Assembly (NCBI GenBank): GCA_017428055.1
Contig: JAFRRN010000042.1
Location: forward strand, 1 to 64,000
DNA from: Prevotella sp.
Lineage (GTDB): Bacteria > Bacteroidota > Bacteroidia > Bacteroidales > Bacteroidaceae
Direction of reading: 5' to 3'
DNA length: 64,000 nucleotides
The translations under genes and the position numbers were made by a program. How positions within the stretch are numbered: the first letter of the stretch is position 1; the number at the start of each line of letters is the position of its first letter. The notes below the pieces were generated by a model that searched no databases, was not told where the DNA came from, and saw only the letters and a list, made by a program, of their open reading frames with translations. Positions 27,219 to 34,221 of the stretch are shown one piece after another.

Positions 27219-27578
27219 ATGATTAACAAAAACTTCATTACAATTTGTTTGTTCCTGGTTTCATCTATTATGATGGCAGAAGGTGAATTTATTAACCTTC
27301 ATGTTTCATATGATGATGAAATACTTTTAAACCCTTCTTTTCCCAAGTCACCCATCGTTCCACCCACCATCTACCTTGACGACCACACTTTGTACTTCGA
27401 CACCCCGTGTGACGGCTGTACGCTAAATGTCGTGGACGGTAACGATGTGGTGGTCTATACGACCGTGATTCCCACGGGAACGACCTCGTTGGTGCTTCCC
27501 GCAACCCTCTCCGGCGAGTACGAGCTGCAAATCATTCGTGGCAACTACCTCTTCTACGGCACGATTGACTTGCCGTAA
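27219..27578 (+). CDS. DUF3244 small exported protein
   Basis: A 119-residue protein with a signal peptide (hydrophobic 6-19, then MAEG) and a single beta-sandwich-like DUF3244 domain: SPIVPPTIYLDDHTLYF, VVDGNDVVVYTT, SLVLPATLSGEYELQIIRGNYLFYG. The family is Bacteroidales-specific and of unknown function. It is the first gene after the promoter at 27156-27187 and precedes a T9SS-sorted S74 protein and a C25 protease. A small exported protein beside a secreted cysteine protease could be its inhibitor or chaperone, but this is inference from position. Confidence 0.82.
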   Translation: MINKNFITICLFLVSSIMMAEGEFINLHVSYDDEILLNPSFPKSPIVPPTIYLDDHTLYFDTPCDGCTLNVVDGNDVVVYTTVIPTGTTSLVLPATLSGEYELQIIRGNYLFYGTIDLP

Positions 27579-27613
27579 CTACTTACAGATACATTATATA
27601 TAAATGTCCCAGC

Positions 27614-27654
27614 GGGAGGCTTGTCGTGAAAGCATACGCGGCGACATGCCTCCC
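27614..27654. other. Intergenic hairpin between DUF3244 and the S74-T9SS gene
   Basis: A 13-bp stem with one mismatch (27614-27626 with 27642-27654, GGGAGGC pairing with GCCTCCC) and a 15-base loop. There is no T-run, so it looks more like an attenuator or mRNA-stability hairpin than a full terminator. Confidence 0.6.
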
Positions 27655-27690
27655 TAAAAGACAATCACTAACCTAATAACATAAAACAAC

Positions 27691-28899
27691 ATGAAAAAAT
27701 TTATTATCTATTTAGTACTTACCTTACCTACATGTACCTTTGCGCAATTAAAAGTTGACTCATTGGGACATGTCAGCGTGGGAAATAATTCTGTTTCCTA
27801 TTCGGATTTCTCTGTTGGAGGAGAGGGGTCGAATAGTTCAAAGAGCTATTTTGGAAGTGAGCAAACAACGATGTGGATTGAAAATTTTGGTAATCCAGAT
27901 GACATAAACCATGAATGGGGCAAGGGAATTCTTGTGACAGGAGCCAATTTCTCATATAGGGGAGATATTGGAGTATGCAGTCAGATGTCGAGTGCCGGAG
28001 GAAATCAAGGCAGGCTAATAGGAATTCTCGGTGAAGTGGGAAATGCGACATCGGGTTATAACTATGGAGTGGTAGGTTCATTTAGTGGAACTAATAATGG
28101 AGTTGGTGTCTTGGGTAATGTAGGTAATTCACCACAAGATCTTTATGTAGACGGTAGATATGCAGGGTATTTCAATGGAAACGTAAAGGTAACAGGGACT
28201 ATTAATGGTACTGTAATAAGCTCCTCTGACATAAGGCTAAAAAAGAATGTATCAGAATTAAATAACAATGGAAAAGGGGTATTAGATAAAATTGAAAATC
28301 TATTCCCCGTTTCTTACGAATATGATATGAAGCGTATAGTTCAAGACAGCGATACTTCATGCGTCATTATGGTAAATACAATAGATTCTCTGGTGTTAAT
28401 GCGGACTCACTATGGATTAATAGCACAAGAATTGCAAAAGGTTTATCCCGACTTGGTATATGAGAACGACAACGGCTATCTCTCCATCAACTACACGGAG
28501 CTAATCCCCATCATGCTTCAATCCATCAAGGAGCTGAAGGCACAGGTGGACGAGATGCGCAGCCCCTCTGCCGCAAGTGCCAAGGCGATGGTGTTGGAAA
28601 CGGGAGAAGCCACGGGGATTGATGCTGCCATTGCTGACGCGGCTGGGATGGACCAGAACGTTCCCAACCCCTTCAGCGGCGAGACGGACATCGCCATTTA
28701 CCTGCCAGAGACCATACGGACGGCGACGCTCTACATCTACGACCTCAGCGGCAAGCAAGTGGAGCAACACGCCATCGAGGGGCGCGGCAATACCACCATG
28801 ACCATCCACGCCGACAGGATGGACGCAGGCATGTACATCTACTCACTCATCGCCGACGGCAAGGTGGTGGCTACGAAAAGGATGATAGTCGTGAGATAA
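27691..28899 (+). CDS. Peptidase S74 (intramolecular chaperone) protein with T9SS sorting domain
   Basis: A 402-residue secreted protein. Order: signal peptide (to TFAQ, residue 19), glycine- and asparagine-rich beta region (about 25-170), an S74 intramolecular chaperone autoprocessing domain starting at SSSDIRLKKNV (about 177-187) with HYGLIAQELQKVYPDLV and a terminal coiled coil ELKAQVDEM, then a type A T9SS C-terminal domain (about 325-402: QNVPNPFSGETDIAIYLPE, LYIYDLSGKQV, DAGMYIYSLIADGKVVATKRMIV). S74 domains are known from phage tail spikes, where they trimerise the protein and cut themselves off at a Ser. Here the T9SS tag would carry the protein to the cell surface. Confidence 0.88.
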   Translation: MKKFIIYLVLTLPTCTFAQLKVDSLGHVSVGNNSVSYSDFSVGGEGSNSSKSYFGSEQTTMWIENFGNPDDINHEWGKGILVTGANFSYRGDIGVCSQMSSAGGNQGRLIGILGEVGNATSGYNYGVVGSFSGTNNGVGVLGNVGNSPQDLYVDGRYAGYFNGNVKVTGTINGTVISSSDIRLKKNVSELNNNGKGVLDKIENLFPVSYEYDMKRIVQDSDTSCVIMVNTIDSLVLMRTHYGLIAQELQKVYPDLVYENDNGYLSINYTELIPIMLQSIKELKAQVDEMRSPSAASAKAMVLETGEATGIDAAIADAAGMDQNVPNPFSGETDIAIYLPETIRTATLYIYDLSGKQVEQHAIEGRGNTTMTIHADRMDAGMYIYSLIADGKVVATKRMIVVR

Positions 28900-28910
28900 A
28901 CTATTTGGCT

Positions 28911-31238
28911 ATGAAAGCGTTACATTATATATTAATTGCCGTCTTTATAGTGTCATATAATGACATAATAGCCCAGACGACCAAGCATGTGGTTTTGAAC
29001 TTCAACTCGATTGATTTTACTTATACGTTTGACAAAGACAGTAACTTGACGATAGGTTCAGACGTGCATGATGTGTTTATGAGGAACGACATAGATGCCT
29101 TTTCCTTGCCTTTCATGGATGTGAACATTCTAATAGGTGGAAATCAGGTATGTACGAGTGTTACCATGAATGCGACATGGGATACTGTCCTCTTGGGTGT
29201 AAATTTAGCTGAATGCCCAGAAATAATACCAACTGACCGTATGGAAACCTCCATGAGAGATATTGTCGATTCATCGAACATTATTATTTATCCAGATACT
29301 ATTCTGGAATATAATGGCACACAATCCATCGGTGGGTATAGGATGGTCAACTTATGCCTGTCTCCTTTTAGATTTGATGCAAGTACTAAAACTTTATCTT
29401 TGGCAACCCAGCTTGACATAACCATCGGTGTATGTGAAGGTCAAGATGATATAGGGGGAGAGTGTAGGCTGTCAAGCGAATTACGTGATGACATAAAGGG
29501 AATGGTTGTCAACCCTAATGAAATGGATTCATTATATTTCCTGCCATCAACACCAAAGAAGATAAAGAGATTCACTTCGACAAGTAACGAGGGCTTTGAT
29601 TACGTGATTATCACAGACTCTTTACTTGTTCCTGCCTTTATGCCGTTAGTAGAATGGAAAAACCAGAAAGGAATAAGAACCATAATTGCCACAACACAAC
29701 AAATTACACGAGATTATCCAGATAGTTTGTTGCAATTGAAGATAAAGCATTATTTGAAAGACTGTTATGAAAATGACAGCATACAATATGCCTTGTTAGG
29801 TGGTGATGATAACATTATACCAGCAGTTTTTTGTGATATGACAATAATAAGTAAGAGAAGAATAGCGTACCAAACAAAAATGCCAGTTGATTTATTCTAT
29901 TCTTGCTTTGGAAGTCCTTTTAATTGGAATAACAATGATGATGATAAAATTGGAGAAATAAGCGATTCAATTGATTTTATACCTGAAATAACTTTATCTC
30001 GTTTTCCTGTACGTACAACAGATGATGTTTTAGCTATAGTTAACAAAATTATCAGCTATGAGAAAAGGCCTCCTGTGGAGAATTGGAACAATTCAATACT
30101 GATGGGTGGATGCAAACTTTTTGTAGCAAATGACTCCATAGGGGTGAGTGATGCAGAAGCTATTGGCGCAAAGGTGTACAATCTATACATAAAAGATTAT
30201 TGGCAAGGGGATACTGTAAGGTTTTATGATACAATAACAGATTTAGATGGAGGTGCTTCTTATGATTTCAATAGCACAAATTTACAAAGTCAATTGTCAA
30301 GGGGATATGCTTTTGTAGATATCATAACGCATGGTAATTATGACTTTTATTATATGGAACAATCAAATGACATATATGATACAAGCATAGCCGCTACCCT
30401 TCTCAATTCACAGCCTACTATCCTTACAACAAGCGCATGTCACACAAATGGCTTTGCAGGCAAATCTCATCCTTGTCTAAGCGAAAGTCTTTTAAGGAAT
30501 GGAAACTCTGGCATTATAGCGTACTTAGGGTGCGCAGATAAAGGATTTAGTCCTACTTGTAATGTTAATGATATGTCAAATGTTGATATTAGCAATTCGT
30601 CTCATAAATTTATTGGCTCTTTTTATGCTAATCTATTCGGGAATGCCAAACTCAAAAAGAATTATGGAAGAATTGTTGACTATACAAAGTATAACACTTT
30701 TAAGCTCTCTGCTTTGAAACACAACACGTTTCATAGATGGATTGTGTTTGGAAATAACACAATTAGTGACCCAGAAATGCCTGTGTATATAGCGAAACCA
30801 AAGAGATTTCAAAATGTCGATTTTAGTATTGATAATGGTTATCTCTATGTCAACACTAATGAAGACACATGTAGAATATGTGTTTCTCCCAAATACAACG
30901 GAACTACTTACGATTATGTTGTTTATGACGATACTACATCAATAATATTTGACATAGGTAACTTGGCTAACGTAAATGTATGTATAACGAAAGAAGGCTA
31001 TGTTCCATATATTATGGTTATAAAGAACGGTTTTTTATATATTCAAGATAACACGTATGAAGGTAACCATCTTGTCAGTTCCGATTTTATAGAGATGGGT
31101 GGTAATGTAACAGATGAAATTAGTCAGGGAACAGTGCAGATTGTGAATGGCTTAACTATTATTACATGCAAAGAAATAAATATCAAGAATGATTTTGAGG
31201 TAAAGAAAGGGGCGAATTTTATTATTTCCCATGATTAA
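28911..31238 (+). CDS. C25 (gingipain-like) cysteine peptidase, secreted
   Basis: A 775-residue protein with a signal peptide (to IIAQ, about residue 22), a prodomain-like N-terminal region to about 220, and a peptidase C25 domain. The catalytic pair is visible as His474 in IITHGN and Cys510 in TTSACHT; FDYVIITDSLLVPAFMPLVEWKNQKGI is the usual domain entry. The C-terminus ends in a short beta repeat (about 740-775, ITCKEINIKNDFEVKKGANFIISHD) rather than a classic type A T9SS domain. Start is the ATG at 28911, not the TTG two codons earlier. The gene is 11 bp after the S74-T9SS gene. It contains long AT-rich stretches unlike its neighbours, suggesting different ancestry. Confidence 0.85.
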   Translation: MKALHYILIAVFIVSYNDIIAQTTKHVVLNFNSIDFTYTFDKDSNLTIGSDVHDVFMRNDIDAFSLPFMDVNILIGGNQVCTSVTMNATWDTVLLGVNLAECPEIIPTDRMETSMRDIVDSSNIIIYPDTILEYNGTQSIGGYRMVNLCLSPFRFDASTKTLSLATQLDITIGVCEGQDDIGGECRLSSELRDDIKGMVVNPNEMDSLYFLPSTPKKIKRFTSTSNEGFDYVIITDSLLVPAFMPLVEWKNQKGIRTIIATTQQITRDYPDSLLQLKIKHYLKDCYENDSIQYALLGGDDNIIPAVFCDMTIISKRRIAYQTKMPVDLFYSCFGSPFNWNNNDDDKIGEISDSIDFIPEITLSRFPVRTTDDVLAIVNKIISYEKRPPVENWNNSILMGGCKLFVANDSIGVSDAEAIGAKVYNLYIKDYWQGDTVRFYDTITDLDGGASYDFNSTNLQSQLSRGYAFVDIITHGNYDFYYMEQSNDIYDTSIAATLLNSQPTILTTSACHTNGFAGKSHPCLSESLLRNGNSGIIAYLGCADKGFSPTCNVNDMSNVDISNSSHKFIGSFYANLFGNAKLKKNYGRIVDYTKYNTFKLSALKHNTFHRWIVFGNNTISDPEMPVYIAKPKRFQNVDFSIDNGYLYVNTNEDTCRICVSPKYNGTTYDYVVYDDTTSIIFDIGNLANVNVCITKEGYVPYIMVIKNGFLYIQDNTYEGNHLVSSDFIEMGGNVTDEISQGTVQIVNGLTIITCKEINIKNDFEVKKGANFIISHD

Positions 31239-31288
31239 TCATCAATTGAACTTCACAATGGACAAAATAATTATAAGCACATAAAACT

Positions 31289-32098
31289 ATGATACGGATA
31301 ATTACAATCATGATACTTCTTTTTTCCAGCCTTTTGACTAAAGGAAAAGACATTATAAACCATAAGTTCCTTTTGGAAGGCAAGGAGTGGCGTGAGAGGG
31401 CCGACCACATTGTATACACCTATTCGTATGACGAGGAGGGAAAGTCGAAAGGATTAGACGTGAATACCCATTCAGAATATTATGCCTATTCTATAATGGG
31501 TGACACGCTCATCAATGGCAAGAGCTTCAAAAAACTTTATCTTTGCGCCGAGGATACGTCATATTATTGCGCGATGTATGAGGATGGGACACATGTGACA
31601 TATATCCCCAAGGGCGAGACAAATGAAACCATGCTGTACGACTTCGGTCATCCAGTGGGTGAATACGTGGAATGGGACGAATACTGGCCAAGGCTTTACT
31701 TGCTCTATGAGGATGCCATTGAAGTTGGGGGGCAGTCTTTCTGCCGCATGAACTTCACGGACGAGGGCGAGTTCCTTGAAGACTCTGTTCTCGTGGTGAG
31801 ATGGGTAGAGGGCATAGGGAGCTCGGGGGGACTCTTCAGGAATGACGAGCAGGTTTGGTTGCTTCCCAGTGGTACAGAAGAGGAAGAATACATCTGCACA
31901 TACTTTGAGTCATGTTACGAGGATGGCAAGTGCATCTTCACTTCCAAAGACTTCACCAAGGATGCCGTGACGGATATCTATCCCGTTGCTTGGGCAACTG
32001 CTCCTGATGGCACGGTTTACGACCTTCAAGGTCGCAGAGTGCAGACCCCACAACAGGGTGGCTTGTACATCCGTGGCGGCAAGAAGATTATCTATTAG
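31289..32098 (+). CDS. Exported protein with YDLQGRRV-type C-terminal tail
   Basis: A 269-residue protein with a signal peptide (IITIMILLFSSLLTKG), a central region of unknown function rich in aromatic and acidic residues, and a C-terminal motif GTVYDLQGRRVQTPQQGGLY then GGKKIIY. That tail is recurrent in Prevotella exported proteins and resembles the last strands of T9SS C-terminal domains, so it is probably a sorting or anchoring signal. The gene follows the C25 protease by 50 bp and ends at a strong terminator, so it closes the island. I do not recognise the central domain. Confidence 0.75.
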   Translation: MIRIITIMILLFSSLLTKGKDIINHKFLLEGKEWRERADHIVYTYSYDEEGKSKGLDVNTHSEYYAYSIMGDTLINGKSFKKLYLCAEDTSYYCAMYEDGTHVTYIPKGETNETMLYDFGHPVGEYVEWDEYWPRLYLLYEDAIEVGGQSFCRMNFTDEGEFLEDSVLVVRWVEGIGSSGGLFRNDEQVWLLPSGTEEEEYICTYFESCYEDGKCIFTSKDFTKDAVTDIYPVAWATAPDGTVYDLQGRRVQTPQQGGLYIRGGKKIIY

Positions 32099-32122
32099 TT
32101 GTGTGTTGAAACAGTCTTAGAG

Positions 32123-32166
32123 GGAAGGCACGGCAAGGAAAAGTGTATGGCTGTGCCTTCCTTTTT
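32123..32166 (+). terminator. Terminator closing the secretion/protease island
   Basis: Nine-base perfect stem GGAAGGCAC (32123-32131) with GTGCCTTCC (32153-32161), followed by TTTTT, 25 bp after the last stop. Confidence 0.85.
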
Positions 32167-32190
32167 GTGTATAATGTTGCCGCGACAGGC

Positions 32191-32219
32191 TTGTCTTTCA
32201 AAATTATTGTGTATTTTTG
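32191..32219 (+). promoter_or_regulatory. Promoter of the DUF6078 gene
   Basis: TTG at 32191-32193, 18 bp, TATTTTTG at 32212-32219; the ATG at 32238 is 18 bp downstream, which supports it over the upstream in-frame ATG at 32217 that overlaps the promoter. Confidence 0.65.
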
Positions 32220-32237
32220 CATATCAATTATACAATT

Positions 32238-32666
32238 ATGAAAGACCAACAGATTTACCAGGACATGCCTGAGAACTATTTGCATTGTTTCAACGAGGCT
32301 TGTGAACTTGCCGAGACGTGCCTCCACCAAATCGTGGCGAGGCTTGGAATCTCAACCGACTGTGTGGTGAAAGCCGTGAACCCCAAGTACAGCGACGGGA
32401 CTGCTTGCCGTTATTACAAGTCGAACAAGCCCGTGAGAATGGCTTACGGGATGAGCCATGCCTACGACAAGGTGTTGGCGACGGACATTGTAACCCTACG
32501 CCGTGCCATCAGCAGCCATTTCGGCAATAGCATGTATTACAAGCGGCGCAACGGCGAAATGGCCATCACCCCCACCGAACAGGACTTCATCTGCCAGACG
32601 TTTCGCGAGAACGGCTACCCCGAGGGTGCATCCTTTGACCATTATGAGGATAAACTGGAGTGGTGA
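32238..32666 (+). CDS. DUF6078 family protein
   Basis: A 142-residue cytoplasmic protein whose pattern (YQDMPENYLHCFNEACELAETCLHQI near the start, VNPKYSDGTACRYYKSNKPVRMAYGM, and a C-terminal FRENGYPEGASFDHYEDKLEW) matches the Bacteroidales DUF6078 family as far as I recall it. The N-terminal cysteines (C-x4-C-x6-C) could bind metal. Function unknown. It has its own promoter and is a single-gene unit, with a 22-bp tandem repeat array 26 bp after its stop. Confidence 0.7.
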   Translation: MKDQQIYQDMPENYLHCFNEACELAETCLHQIVARLGISTDCVVKAVNPKYSDGTACRYYKSNKPVRMAYGMSHAYDKVLATDIVTLRRAISSHFGNSMYYKRRNGEMAITPTEQDFICQTFRENGYPEGASFDHYEDKLEW

Positions 32667-32691
32667 AAGCATATTACAGGTTTTTTCTCTC

Positions 32692-32796
32692 TATGTGATA
32701 ATCGGATTATAGTTATGTTATAATCCCATTATATGTATGTTATAATCTCTTTATAGCTATGGTATAATCCTATTACATCATAGCTATAATCTCGCG
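32692..32796. repeat. 22-bp tandem repeat array, about 4.7 copies
   Basis: Units begin at 32692, 32714, 32736, 32758 and 32780 with an exact 22-bp period. The unit is near TATGTTATAATCCCATTATA plus two bases, and each contains a short inverted repeat (TATAAT, 3 bases, ATTATA). It lies between DUF6078 and pepT, about 95 bp upstream of the pepT promoter. The two-helical-turn spacing fits a protein-binding array; it is not a CRISPR, having no spacers. Confidence 0.8.
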
Positions 32797-32889
32797 GAAT
32801 GATGCTTTGAAGGTTGTGGGAATATGTCTTATTTCCCGAAGAATCACACAAATATGTCCGATGGAAGATGGAAAATGAATTATTATTCG

Positions 32890-32897
32890 TACATTTG
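32890..32897 (+). promoter_or_regulatory. Probable pepT promoter -7 box
   Basis: TACATTTG, 26 bp before the pepT ATG at 32924. No good TTTG box is visible at the expected upstream distance. Confidence 0.45.
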
Positions 32898-32923
32898 CAA
32901 GGACAAATCATTAACAAGACAAT

Positions 32924-34147
32924 ATGGACATTACCGAACGGTTTTTACATTACACACAATTTGACACGCAGTCGAGCGAGGAATCGGAGAGCGTACCGAG
33001 TACGGCAAAGCAACTGACCTTTGCCAAATACCTGAAAGAGGAGTTGGAAAACGAGGGGCTGAGCGACGTGGAGATGGACGAGATGGGCTATATCTACGCC
33101 ACCTTGAAGGCCAATACCAAGAAAAAAGTACCCACAATAGGGTTTATCTCCCATTATGACACCAGTCCCGACTGTAGCGGAGCCAACATCAAACCGCGCA
33201 TTGTGCGGGGATATGATGGCGGAGACATCACGCTCAGCGAGGGCATCGTCTCCTCGCCAAGCAAGTTCCCGGAACTGAAAGCCCATGTGGGCGAAGACCT
33301 GATCGTGACCGACGGCACGACCTTGTTGGGTGCCGACGACAAGGCAGGCATTGCCGAAATTGTGCAGGCAATGTGCTGGTTGCGCGACCACGACGACATC
33401 AAGCACGGCAACATCCGCATTGCCTTCAACCCCGATGAGGAGATTGGCATGGGCGCACACCACTTCGACGTGGAGAAATTCGGTTGCCAATGGGCATACA
33501 CCATGGACGGCGGCGACCTCGGAGACTTGGAATTTGAGAACTTCAACGCCGCCTCGGCGAAGATACATATCAAGGGTGTGAGCGTACATCCCGGCTATGC
33601 CAAGGGAAAGATGGTGAATGCCAACCGCTTGGCGGCGGAGTTCATCGGCATGTTGCCCGCCAACGAGACTCCCGAGGCCACAGAAGGGTACGAGGGATTC
33701 TATCATCTGCTGGGCATCAATGCCAACATCGAGAACGCCACCCTCAGCTATATCATCCGCGATCACGACCGTGAGCGGTTTGAGGAGCGCAAGGATTTCA
33801 TCGAGAAGTGCGTCAGGCAGATGCAGGAGAAATATGGTGAGAACATGGTGACTGCCGACATCAAGGACCAATATTATAACATGAAGGAGAAGATTGACCC
33901 CAACATGCACGTCATCGACATCGTGTTGAAAGCCATGCAAGAGTGTGGCGTGACGCCGAAGGTGGAGCCTATTCGTGGTGGGACGGACGGTGCGCAACTG
34001 TCGTTCAAGGGCTTGCCCTGTCCCAACATCTTCGCTGGCGGCGTGAATTTCCACGGCCCTTACGAGTTCGTGTCCATCCAAGTGATGGAGAAGGCTGTGG
34101 AAGTCATCACCAAAATCTGTGAGTTGACCGCCGGTTATGAAGACTAA
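32924..34147 (+). CDS. pepT: Peptidase T (tripeptide aminopeptidase)
   Basis: A 407-residue cytoplasmic M20B zinc peptidase that removes the N-terminal residue of tripeptides. Family marks include the start [17 protein letters not shown], the metal ligand strand [22 protein letters not shown] with the bridging Asp, [15 protein letters not shown] with the catalytic Glu pair, [14 protein letters not shown] and the C-terminal [23 protein letters not shown]. It is complete. It is preceded by the 22-bp repeat array and followed 74 bp later by the antiporter gene. Confidence 0.96.
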   Translation: MDITERFLHYTQFDTQSSEESESVPSTAKQLTFAKYLKEELENEGLSDVEMDEMGYIYATLKANTKKKVPTIGFISHYDTSPDCSGANIKPRIVRGYDGGDITLSEGIVSSPSKFPELKAHVGEDLIVTDGTTLLGADDKAGIAEIVQAMCWLRDHDDIKHGNIRIAFNPDEEIGMGAHHFDVEKFGCQWAYTMDGGDLGDLEFENFNAASAKIHIKGVSVHPGYAKGKMVNANRLAAEFIGMLPANETPEATEGYEGFYHLLGINANIENATLSYIIRDHDRERFEERKDFIEKCVRQMQEKYGENMVTADIKDQYYNMKEKIDPNMHVIDIVLKAMQECGVTPKVEPIRGGTDGAQLSFKGLPCPNIFAGGVNFHGPYEFVSIQVMEKAVEVITKICELTAGYED

Positions 34148-34173
34148 AAAGTAAGATTTCAGGTTTTTCGGTT

Positions 34174-34202
34174 GTGGGGCAGATACGCAGGTCTGCCCCT
34201 AC
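34174..34202. repeat. REP-like palindrome between pepT and the antiporter
   Basis: GTGGGGCAGA (34174-34183) pairs with TCTGCCCCTAC (34192-34202) around an 8-base loop containing ACGCAG. GGGGCAGACCTGCG-type palindromes recur between genes in many bacterial genomes. It could also work as a weak terminator, but there is no T-run. Confidence 0.6.
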
Positions 34203-34221
34203 AAAATAATTTTGATATAGT

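Noticed and set aside
32692..32796. Possible CRISPR array
   Set aside because: The units follow directly with no spacers, and no cas genes are present.
32945..34081. 378-codon frame antisense to pepT
   Set aside because: It lies wholly within a conserved, complete pepT; long antisense frames arise from GC-rich third positions.
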